Below are positions 10,752 through 18,383 of a stretch of 64,000 nt of DNA, in pieces. The notes under the pieces were generated by a model that had not been told where the DNA came from, made no database searches, and saw nothing but the letters and a program-made list of their open reading frames with translations. Within the stretch, counting starts at the first letter, position 1; every line of letters begins with the position of its first letter. The stretch lies in assembly GCF_001645385.1 (NCBI RefSeq), contig NZ_LVHI01000012.1, positions 394,106 to 458,105 of the forward strand, written 5' to 3'. Position numbers and translations under genes: made by a program. This DNA comes from Rhodococcoides kyotonense. Its GTDB lineage: Bacteria > Actinomycetota > Actinomycetes > Mycobacteriales > Mycobacteriaceae.

Positions 10752-11360
10752 GATGACGCCGCTCTGCAGCGCGCGTTCGGCGAGTCGCACGCGCTTCTGA
10801 TTCTGCGGAAGGTCCTCGACGCCGAACTTCGCGAACAACACTCGCAGGTGCGTTTTGACGGCGTCGACGCTGAGAAAGATCTCGGTCGCGATCTGCTGGT
10901 TCGACGACGGGTTGGCGAACGTCGCGTTGTGCTTGTACGGCCGGCACAGTGCGACGAGGACCGACCGTTGAGTGTCGGTGAGCGAGCGGGTGTTCGGCAT
11001 CTCGGCGGCAATACGCGTCGCCTCGTCGCCGAGTCCGGAGAAGTCGTGGAACGTGAGCAACGAGCTGCCGATGCGGATGGTGTCGCCCTGACGCAGACTG
11101 CGTCGGCCCGTCAATCGGTCTCCGTTGACGAACGTGCCGTTGCGGGAAAGACCGTCGTCGACGACGGTCCAGTGCGTGCCCATCCATTCGATGGCCGCGT
11201 GCAGACGCGATACCTCGTGATCCTCGGGAAACGCGATGTCGGCGTGTGGTGATCTACCGACGGTGAGGCGGCTGCGATCCGGCGACAGTGTCACCTCGTG
11301 CCGCTCGCCGCCCTTGCCCTCGTATTGGAGCCGCGGATCCTCGTGTTCGCCCCCACTCAC
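10734..11360 (-). CDS. FHA domain protein with C-terminal helix-turn-helix
   Basis: This is a 208-residue protein. Residues about 30-105 form an FHA phosphothreonine-binding domain (VGRSPHADIAFPEDHEVSRLHA, then DGLSRNGTFVNG). The C-terminal half holds a LuxR-like helix-turn-helix segment (SNQQIATEIFLSVDAVKTHL). The fusion suggests a transcription factor whose assembly or partner choice depends on Ser/Thr kinase phosphorylation. That is an inference from the domains, since no kinase gene is nearby. It overlaps the end of the convergent hydrolase gene. Confidence 0.82.
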   Translation of the reverse strand: MSGGEHEDPRLQYEGKGGERHEVTLSPDRSRLTVGRSPHADIAFPEDHEVSRLHAAIEWMGTHWTVVDDGLSRNGTFVNGDRLTGRRSLRQGDTIRIGSSLLTFHDFSGLGDEATRIAAEMPNTRSLTDTQRSVLVALCRPYKHNATFANPSSNQQIATEIFLSVDAVKTHLRVLFAKFGVEDLPQNQKRVRLAERALQSGVISQRDL

Positions 11361-11416
11361 CGCTACATCCTGCGCTCCCGGACTCGGTCAGAGCAAGACG
11401 TAGCGGCGATCGCTGG

Positions 11417-12085
11417 CTACTTCTTGGCAGGCGGCGCGTTCAGCAGGGTGATGAACTGCTGGGCATTGGCGGCGACGGCACCGAGGCCACCGACAGCGGT
11501 TCCGGCGAGCGACGCCGTGGAGCCGAGCAGCAGTGCACCACCGATGCATCCGGCGATCGGACCTGCGCCGAACAACAGCGCCGCCGGTGCGGAGACGACG
11601 CCGGCGGCGACGGCACCGAGGAGGCATCCGCCGACGAGACCCGTTGCGGCACCGAGGAATCCACCGACGGAAGCCGTCAGACTCAGATTGTCCTTGACGC
11701 CTGCGACGGCGGCAGGCAGGTCGACCTGTTGCAGACCGGGAAGCTGCGTCGACACGGGGGTGGCAGCGGCAGGGGTGACGTCGGCCGTCAGAACGGCGTG
11801 ATTGCCGTCGATGTCCGCGGCGACGGGGTGAGCGAAGCCGTCGACGGCGAGGGACAGCGGCACGGAGTCGACCAAGGCGCCGCTGGCGTCGCGGACGACC
11901 AGGTGATCGTCTTCGTTGCTGAGACTTCCGGCAGACGTGTCGACGATGACCTGGTTGCCGCTCTGCGTGACGTTCCACCCGACCGGCGCCGGAGCCGGAG
12001 CCGGGTCCGCGTAGGACGTTCCCATTGCGGTCGTCATGGCCGCGACGACCAATGCCGACGTGGCTGCGAATTTACCGATTCTCAT
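11417..12085 (-). CDS. secreted glycine-rich hypothetical protein
   Basis: This is a 222-residue protein starting with a clear signal peptide (MRIGKFAATSALVVAAMTTAMGTSYA, predicted cleavage after ...SYA). A proline-rich linker, a beta-rich middle and a C-terminal glycine/alanine-rich hydrophobic segment follow; the last resembles a glycine zipper. The protein is probably exported and inserted in or attached to the envelope. The ATG at 12085 is preceded by a purine-rich ribosome site. No family could be named with confidence. The 209-bp gap before echA6 shows no clear motif. Confidence 0.75.
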   Translation of the reverse strand: MRIGKFAATSALVVAAMTTAMGTSYADPAPAPAPVGWNVTQSGNQVIVDTSAGSLSNEDDHLVVRDASGALVDSVPLSLAVDGFAHPVAADIDGNHAVLTADVTPAAATPVSTQLPGLQQVDLPAAVAGVKDNLSLTASVGGFLGAATGLVGGCLLGAVAAGVVSAPAALLFGAGPIAGCIGGALLLGSTASLAGTAVGGLGAVAANAQQFITLLNAPPAKK

Positions 12086-12294
12086 GTTCCCCGTCTCCCG
12101 GTGAAAGTACGTACGCACCCGGTCGGGTGCGGCGCAAACGTACGGGGAGAACGGGGACCTGCACATGACCCGAACGCATCCACGGCAAGGCCGTCGCGTA
12201 AACAGCGGTGCAGAGTTACGCCAAAGGGACAGAACGGATTTGGCAACTTTCAACTAACGGTAATGAGGAGCCTACTACTTCCCACGCCGGACGT

Positions 12295-13026
12295 TCATCG
12301 GCCCAGGAATTTCGGAGCGCGCTTCTCCTTGCGTGCGCGTCGCGCTTCCTTCATGTCCTCGCTCGTCCACGCCGCCCCGAACGCTTCGAGCTGCTCCTGG
12401 GTGGCCTCCTCGTGCGTTCCGTCGTCGTTGAAGACCAGCTTGAGGTGGCGAAGGGCGAGCGGGGCGAGCTCGGTGATCGACGCAGCCCACTCCTGAGCGT
12501 CGGCAAGGTCGCCACGCTTGTTCGCCAAACCGCTGTAGAAGGCACGCTCGGCGTCGAGCCGCTCCCCTCCCATGAGGATCGTGCGCGCGGCACTCGACCC
12601 GGCCAGTGAGGCGAGTCGCTTGATCGTCCAGTTGTTGACGGCGATACCGAGGCGTGTCGACGGGATCTCGAAGTACGCACCGTCCGCGACGACGCGGAGG
12701 TCGCTGGCTATCGCCAACTGAGTGCCCGCGCCGACGGCCGGTCCGTTGACGGCCGCGACGATCGGGATCGGTGCGCCGTCGACCGACCGGAGCAGCAGCT
12801 CCAGTGCTCGCGGGAAGTCCGCGGCGAAATCGTCACCGCTGAGGTCGGCGCCCGCACAGAAGCTGGACCCCTGCCCGGTGAGGACGACGACCCGCGCATC
12901 CGTCGCGACCGCGTCCTCGATGCCGGCCCGCAAGGCCGTGCACAGCTCGGTGTTCAGTGCATTGCGCCGCTCGGGACGCTGAAGTTCGAGGGTGACGACA
13001 GCGCCGTCCCGTGTCTGTCCGATCAT
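12295..13026 (-). CDS. echA6: EchA6-like crotonase
   Basis: This is a 243-residue crotonase-fold protein, the same length as M. tuberculosis EchA6 as recalled. It contains QGSSFCAGADLSGDDF and VAAVNGPAVGAGTQLAIASD. EchA6 is known as a non-catalytic carrier that binds long-chain acyl-CoA and feeds it to FAS-II for mycolate synthesis. A similar role is inferred here from length, sequence and synteny with accD3, prrA and ctpE. In M. tuberculosis it adjoins accD3, whereas here about 13.8 kb of other genes separates them. Confidence 0.8.
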   Translation of the reverse strand: MIGQTRDGAVVTLELQRPERRNALNTELCTALRAGIEDAVATDARVVVLTGQGSSFCAGADLSGDDFAADFPRALELLLRSVDGAPIPIVAAVNGPAVGAGTQLAIASDLRVVADGAYFEIPSTRLGIAVNNWTIKRLASLAGSSAARTILMGGERLDAERAFYSGLANKRGDLADAQEWAASITELAPLALRHLKLVFNDDGTHEEATQEQLEAFGAAWTSEDMKEARRARKEKRAPKFLGR

Positions 13027-13088
13027 GAGTGCAGACGTTACTCATGGGTACGAACGACTGCGCTCGACGGGCTGATCTACTGGGAACC

Positions 13089-14156
13089 GTGATCGAGACA
13101 GACGTGGCCGTCATCGGCGCCGGGCAGGCCGGCCTTTCCGCGGGATATCACCTGCGTCGGGCGGGCCTGGCGCCCAGCGACGGGTTCGTCGTGCTCGATC
13201 GATCCCCCGAACCCGGCGGCGCATGGCAGTACCGCTGGCCGTCGTTGACGCTGAGCACGGTCAATCGCGTCCACGACCTCCCCGGCATGCAATTCGCGGA
13301 CACGCTTACCGGCGAGGCCCCCGACGGCGTCGTCGCCGCCGAAGCGGTGCCTCGGTACTACCGGATCTACGAAGAGAAGTTCGACCTGCAGGTACGACGG
13401 CCTGTCACCGTCACGGTCGTCTGCGATCGCGAACCGCGCTTCCGCGTCGAGGCCGGGGACGTCGTACTGTCGGCGCGCGGCCTGATCAACGCGACCGGCA
13501 CGTGGGAGAAGCCGTTCATCCCCCGCTACCGCGGCGCCGAGACCTTCCGCGGACGACAGCTGCACACCAGGGACTACAGGACCGCCGACGAGTTCGCCGG
13601 CAAACACGTCATCGTCGTCGGCGGCGGAATCTCGGCGGTGCAACTGCTCGACGAGATCTCACTGGTCACCTCGACCACGTGGGTGACGCGTCGGGAACCC
13701 GAGTTTCGTGACAGCGACTTCGGTCCCGAAGCCGGACGTGCGGCCGTGGCGATGGTCGAGGAACGCGTGCGCGCAGGCCTGCCGCCGGGCTCGGTCGTCT
13801 CGGTGACGGGTCTGCTGCTGACCGACAGGTTGAAGGCAGCGCGCGATCGCGGAGTTCTGGTGCGGCGGCCGATGTTCACCTCGGTCGAGCCCGACGGCGT
13901 CCGGTGGGACGACGGATCCTTCGTGCGCGCCGACGTCATCCTGTGGGCCACCGGATTCCGCAGTGCGCTGGACCATTTGGCGCCGCTGAGGTTGCGCGGC
14001 CACGGCGGCGGCATCGTCATGGACGGGCGGCTCGCCACCCGCGTCGCGAAGGATCACCGCGTGCATCTGCTCGGCTACGGGCCGTCGGCCAGCACGATCG
14101 GCGCGAACCGCGCGGGCAGAGCAGCGGTATCGGAGTTACTGGAGACCTTGAGCTGA
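13089..14156 (+). CDS. FAD-dependent monooxygenase-like oxidoreductase
   Basis: This is a roughly 355-residue flavoprotein with an N-terminal FAD Rossmann motif (DVAVIGAGQAGLSAG), a second dinucleotide motif (HVIVVGGGISAVQLLDE) for NADPH, and the ATG-type motif ILWATGF near the C-terminus. The arrangement fits flavin-containing monooxygenases. The substrate is unknown. The GTG at 13089 was chosen because it precedes the FAD motif closely; an in-frame ATG at 13044 is possible. It diverges from echA6 and is followed by a repeat array. Confidence 0.8.
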   Translation: MIETDVAVIGAGQAGLSAGYHLRRAGLAPSDGFVVLDRSPEPGGAWQYRWPSLTLSTVNRVHDLPGMQFADTLTGEAPDGVVAAEAVPRYYRIYEEKFDLQVRRPVTVTVVCDREPRFRVEAGDVVLSARGLINATGTWEKPFIPRYRGAETFRGRQLHTRDYRTADEFAGKHVIVVGGGISAVQLLDEISLVTSTTWVTRREPEFRDSDFGPEAGRAAVAMVEERVRAGLPPGSVVSVTGLLLTDRLKAARDRGVLVRRPMFTSVEPDGVRWDDGSFVRADVILWATGFRSALDHLAPLRLRGHGGGIVMDGRLATRVAKDHRVHLLGYGPSASTIGANRAGRAAVSELLETLS

Positions 14157-14182
14157 TTCTGGCGGGTCCGAGCCATCCCGCT

Positions 14183-14512
14183 CCGCGCAGGTTTCAGCAG
14201 CTGCGCACGTTGCAACCTGCGCACACGCTGGAAGGTGCGCGGCAGGGGAAGTGCCCGCCCACCCCGGTCCGCTCCGCGCAGGTTTCAGCAACTGCGCACG
14301 TTGCAACCTGCGCGCACGCTGGAAGGTGCGCGGCAGGGGAAGTGGCCGCCCACCCCGTTCCGCTCCGCGCAGGTTTCAGCAATTGCGCACGTTGCAACCT
14401 GCGCACTCGCTGGAAGGTGCGCGGCAGGGGAAGTGGCCGCCCACCCGCTCCGTGCCGCGCAGGTTTCAGCAGCTGCGCACGTTGCAACCTGCGCGCACGC
14501 TGGAAGGTGCGC
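14183..14512 (-). repeat. palindromic tandem repeat array C (4 units)
   Basis: Four units start at 14183, 14274, 14365 and 14455 (periods 91, 91 and 90 bp). Each has a core of about 60 bp centred on gttgcaac inside gcgcacgttgcaacctgcgc, followed by a roughly 30-bp linker (caggggaagtg...). The core is the reverse complement of the unit in arrays A and B. The array fills most of the 569-bp gap between the monooxygenase and the first SDR. The remaining 200 bp before the SDR probably holds its promoter, but no element is clear. Confidence 0.92.
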
Positions 14513-14725
14513 GCTCGCAAAGGGTGCGAACGACACCTACTTACTTGACACCCTGAGTACCAGATAGAAATTTCGACCAAATCGCCCACTTCTGCACTCG
14601 GTGTCAGATACGTTTCTTCTCATGTCCTCCAATTCGGACATCCTGCCGCGAAACGCACAGCGCCCCGGTGGGCCAATCGTTTTGCGCTCGTACTGTTTTC
14701 ACCAACCGAACAAGGAAGTTCGACC

Positions 14726-15556
14726 ATGGGAAAGCTCGACGGGAAAGTAGCGTTCATCACCGGCGCCGCCCGCGGACAAGGCCGCAGCCACGCCGTCAGA
14801 CTCGCCCAGGAGGGCGCCGACATTATCGCGATCGACCTCTGCGAGCAGGTCGGAACCGTCGGGTTCCCGCTCGCCACCGAGGAGGATCTTGCACAGACGG
14901 TCAAGGAAGTCGAAGCGCTCGATCGTCGCATCGTCGCCACGAAAGCCGACGTCCGCGACACCGCGGCACTGAAGAAGGCCGTCGACGACGGCGTCGCAGA
15001 GCTCGGCCGACTCGACATCGTCCTCGCCAACGCCGGCATTGCCAGCTTCGCGCCGGTCGACGAACTGACCGACGAGATGTGGGACGACATGATCGACATC
15101 AATCTCACCGGCGTGTTCAAGACGGTCCGCGCGGCGTTGCCACACTTGAAGGCCGGCGGACGCGGAGGCGCGATCGTGCTGACGTCGTCGACGGCGGGCA
15201 TCAAGGGCCTGGGCAACCTCGCGCACTACGTCGCCGCGAAGCACGGCGTCGTCGGCCTGGTGAAGACCTTCGCAAACGAGTTCGCGCCGTACAACATTCG
15301 GGTCAACTCGGTGCATCCGACGTCGGTGAACACCGATATGATTCACAACGAACAGACGTACAAGACGTTTCTCCCCGACAACCCGAATCCGCAGAAGGAC
15401 GACGCGGCCGAGGCGTTCAAGACGCTGAACGCACTGCCGATCGAGTGGGTCGAACCTGTCGACATCTCCAACGCCATTGCATTTCTCGTCTCCGACGAGG
15501 GCCGGTACATCACCGGCGTCCAACTTCCCGTCGATGCAGGATCGGTGATCAAATGA
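14726..15556 (+). CDS. mycofactocin-type short-chain dehydrogenase 1
   Basis: This is a 276-residue SDR with the cofactor motif TGAARGQG (12-19), NAG at about 101-103, the catalytic Ser in LTSSTAG and the YVAAK motif. The insertion after the second strand and the GRSHAVRLAQEGADIIA segment are typical of the SDR subfamily tied to mycofactocin, whose members hold NAD(H) non-exchangeably and pass electrons to that redox peptide. It probably oxidises an alcohol such as a terpenoid or short-chain alcohol. It heads a four-gene operon. No mycofactocin biosynthesis gene lies in the window. Confidence 0.85.
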   Translation: MGKLDGKVAFITGAARGQGRSHAVRLAQEGADIIAIDLCEQVGTVGFPLATEEDLAQTVKEVEALDRRIVATKADVRDTAALKKAVDDGVAELGRLDIVLANAGIASFAPVDELTDEMWDDMIDINLTGVFKTVRAALPHLKAGGRGGAIVLTSSTAGIKGLGNLAHYVAAKHGVVGLVKTFANEFAPYNIRVNSVHPTSVNTDMIHNEQTYKTFLPDNPNPQKDDAAEAFKTLNALPIEWVEPVDISNAIAFLVSDEGRYITGVQLPVDAGSVIK

Positions 15557-16389
15557 CCGGCAAACTCGAAGGCAAGGTCGCCTTCATCACTGGGGCAGCG
15601 CGCAGCCAGGGCCGCAGCCACGCCCTCAGACTCGCCCAGGAAGGCGCCGACATCATCGCCGTCGACCTGTGCGGCCCCGTCGACACCATCGAGATGTACC
15701 CGGCTGCAACGGAATCGGATCTCGAAGACACCGTGAAACAGGTCGAGGCACTGGACCGTCGGATCGTCGCGACGAAAGCCGATGTGCGGGACAGCGCAGC
15801 GTTGAAGAAGGCCGTCGACGACGGGGTTGCCGAACTCGGCCGCCTCGACATCGTCCTCGGCAACGCGGGCGTGTTCGAGATCGCGCCCGCCCTCGACATC
15901 ACCGACGACGCCTGGCAGAACATGATCGACGTCAACCTCACCGGCGTCTGGAACACGTGCAAGGTCGCACTCCCCCATCTCATCGCCGGCGGCCGTGGGG
16001 GGTCGATCGTGCTGACGTCGTCGACCGCGGGTCTCAAGGGCACACCGAACACCGTGCACTACACCGCCACCAAGCATGGCGTTGTCGGCATCATGCGCAC
16101 ACTCGCGAACGAATTCGGGCAGCACAGCATTCGTGTCAACACCGTGCACCCGACCGGCGTCGACACGGTGATGATCCAGAACCGCAAGACGTGGGGATTG
16201 TTCGCACCCGACGATCCGAATCCGACCCGCGAGAAGGCAGAACCGATCTTCGCGACGACGAACACGTTGCCGATTCCGTGGGTCGAGCCGATCGACATCT
16301 CCAACGCCATCGCGTTCCTGGTGTCCGACGAGGCTCGATACATCACCGGCGCAACACTTCCCGTGGACGCCGGGTACACGATCAAATGA
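15553..16389 (+). CDS. mycofactocin-type short-chain dehydrogenase 2
   Basis: This is a 278-residue SDR closely similar to the preceding gene over its whole length, so the pair arose by tandem duplication. The cofactor loop reads TGAARSQG, with Ser in place of the middle Gly of the usual TGxxxGxG. The catalytic Ser and the YTATK motif are intact. It starts inside the stop of the first SDR (ATGA overlap), which points to translational coupling. The middle segment near EMYPAATESDL differs most and may define a different substrate. Confidence 0.85.
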   Translation: MTGKLEGKVAFITGAARSQGRSHALRLAQEGADIIAVDLCGPVDTIEMYPAATESDLEDTVKQVEALDRRIVATKADVRDSAALKKAVDDGVAELGRLDIVLGNAGVFEIAPALDITDDAWQNMIDVNLTGVWNTCKVALPHLIAGGRGGSIVLTSSTAGLKGTPNTVHYTATKHGVVGIMRTLANEFGQHSIRVNTVHPTGVDTVMIQNRKTWGLFAPDDPNPTREKAEPIFATTNTLPIPWVEPIDISNAIAFLVSDEARYITGATLPVDAGYTIK

Positions 16390-17321
16390 CGTCGCTGATG
16401 TCGATCGCCGAGATTCGCCGCCGTATCGCGGCGAATCTCGTCGGTCGTGATTACGAACTGGATCTGGTGCTCGCCGCAGTGGCGGCCGGGCGGGACATGC
16501 TCATCGAAGGCCCGCCCGGCACCAGCAAGAGCACGCTTCTCGGTGCGATCACCGCCGAGTGGGGCATTCCGCTGCTGTTCGTCGAGGGCAATGCAGACTT
16601 GACGCCTGCACGAATCGTCGGACACCACAACCCTGCTCGCGTTCTGCGGGAGGACTACAGCGAGGACAACTTCGTACCAGGTCCCCTCGTCGACGCAATG
16701 CGTTCCGGCGGATTCCTGTACGTCGAGGAATTCAACCGCGCGCCCGAGGACACGCTGAACACTCTTCTGACGGCGATGGCCGAGCGTCGCATCACGATCC
16801 CGCGCGTCGGGACGGTGCACGCGTTGCCCACGTTCCGCGTCATCGCGTCGATGAACCCGTACGACAACGTCGGGACGACGCGCTTGTCCACGAGTGTGCA
16901 CGACCGCCTCTGCCGACTCGCGATCGGCTATCAGGACGCCGAAGCGGAACGCGGAATCGTCGCACTCAGAACGGAATCCGACTCGCCACGACTGATCGCC
17001 GACGCCGTCGCGATCACCCGCGCGACCCGAGAACAGGACGACATCACGCAGGGCAGCAGTGTGCGCGGGGCGATCGATCTGACGCTCGTCGCTGGGCAGC
17101 TGGCGGACTTGCGGTCGGTCGCGATACCCGTCGTCGCCGATATCGCGCCACCGCGCGACCTGCCGCAGGACTATCAGGCACTGATGCTCGACGCCGTACT
17201 CGTGGCCCTGTCCGGCCGAATCCACGTCGATGAGACCGCCGATGCGACACCGGAGACGATCCTGCGTCGACTCTGGGAGGACCATTTCGTCCTGAATCCC
17301 GCTGCGGCCGCGCCTGGTTGA
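16386..17321 (+). CDS. MoxR-type AAA+ ATPase
   Basis: This is a 311-residue AAA+ protein with Walker A GPPGTSKST (42-50), a Walker B-like GGFLYVEEFNRAP, and the sensor region FRVIASMNPYDNVG. MoxR ATPases act as chaperones that insert cofactors or metals into enzymes, usually together with a vWA protein, and the next gene supplies one. The start overlaps the second SDR stop (ATGA). Its place after two mycofactocin-type dehydrogenases suggests it matures an enzyme of that pathway, which is an inference. Confidence 0.88.
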   Translation: MTSLMSIAEIRRRIAANLVGRDYELDLVLAAVAAGRDMLIEGPPGTSKSTLLGAITAEWGIPLLFVEGNADLTPARIVGHHNPARVLREDYSEDNFVPGPLVDAMRSGGFLYVEEFNRAPEDTLNTLLTAMAERRITIPRVGTVHALPTFRVIASMNPYDNVGTTRLSTSVHDRLCRLAIGYQDAEAERGIVALRTESDSPRLIADAVAITRATREQDDITQGSSVRGAIDLTLVAGQLADLRSVAIPVVADIAPPRDLPQDYQALMLDAVLVALSGRIHVDETADATPETILRRLWEDHFVLNPAAAAPG

Positions 17322-17345
17322 AGAGCCGTCGCGGCCGATTCCCCG

Positions 17346-18305
17346 GTGCGCAGGCCGGGGAGCAAGAACGCGTCGGCAACGCTGAAACCGCTGCGCCGCA
17401 AACCGAAACAGCTCGACGAATCCCCGTCGTTGTTCAAGCCCGGCGGCAGCGGCGCAGTCCTCGTCGTCGACGGCCGAAGCCGGGCAGGTAAGGCCGCGGG
17501 CGAGAACAACCCGTCGGCACCCGGTTTCACCGACGAGACGGCGGAGGTGATTCCGCTGCGCGACGCAACCGAGGAGGAGTCGTCGGCCGACGCGGCCACG
17601 CGTGCTCGGGCCCGTAAGATCGCTGCCCGTCTGGCGGTGCGACGGCCACGCCGCGACGCGCGGGCGCGGCGCGGCATCGGCGATCTGACGTCGTTGCGCT
17701 ACCGCGGCGGGTCCGACGAGATCGACATGGATCGCACCCTCGACATCCTGGCGGCGAATCCGCTGCCCGAGGACGACGACATCGTCGTGCGGGAACGTCT
17801 GCACACCAAGCGCTCGATCGTGCTCGTCGTCGACATCTCCGGATCGATGAAGGGCGAGCGGGTCAGGACGGCCGCGGCGACCGTCGGCGCGTTGGCAGGC
17901 GAGCTGAACCAGGACAACCTGGCGGTCGTCGCATTCTGGTCCGACGCCGCCGTCCTCACGCGCTTCGGCGATCCGATGACGCCGCTCGGCATTCTCGACA
18001 CGATTCTGCGCATTCCGGCTCAGGGACTCACCAACGTGCAGTTCGCCCTCGACACCGCGGCCGGACTGCTGCGCGGGACATCGTCGCGTGATGCGCGCGT
18101 CGTGCTGCTATCCGACTGCGTCCACAACGCCGGACCCGACCCGCGGTACATCGCCGCGTCGATCCCGCGTCTCGACGTCCTGCTCGACACGTCCGGTGAG
18201 AACGACCTCGATCTGGGACGCGATCTGGCGCGTCTCGGGCACGGACGGATCCGCACGGTCCGCACGTACCGCGACGTCGGGCCCGCGCTGAGCGCGTTCT
18301 TCTGA
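17346..18305 (+). CDS. vWA (CoxE-like) protein partner of MoxR
   Basis: This is a 319-residue protein. The first 120 residues are basic and low in complexity. A von Willebrand A domain follows with a complete metal-ion site: DISGS at 163-167, a Thr in GLTNVQFAL, and the Asp in LLSDCVH. MoxR and vWA proteins commonly form a pair for enzyme activation. It lies 24 bp after moxR and ends the operon. The GTG at 17346 is the assigned start, but the N-terminus is uncertain because no strong ribosome site is visible. Confidence 0.82.
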   Translation: MRRPGSKNASATLKPLRRKPKQLDESPSLFKPGGSGAVLVVDGRSRAGKAAGENNPSAPGFTDETAEVIPLRDATEEESSADAATRARARKIAARLAVRRPRRDARARRGIGDLTSLRYRGGSDEIDMDRTLDILAANPLPEDDDIVVRERLHTKRSIVLVVDISGSMKGERVRTAAATVGALAGELNQDNLAVVAFWSDAAVLTRFGDPMTPLGILDTILRIPAQGLTNVQFALDTAAGLLRGTSSRDARVVLLSDCVHNAGPDPRYIAASIPRLDVLLDTSGENDLDLGRDLARLGHGRIRTVRTYRDVGPALSAFF

Positions 18306-18383
18306 CACCGTTTCAGAAAGCTGCAAGAACCCTCCAAGTCGCTCCGGCCAGTGTGTGCACACCACACCCGAAGGAGCATCATC

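Noticed and set aside
14185-14589. Several 80-130 codon frames in array C
   Set aside because: Same reason as in arrays A and B: a stop-free repeat, with no conserved protein features.
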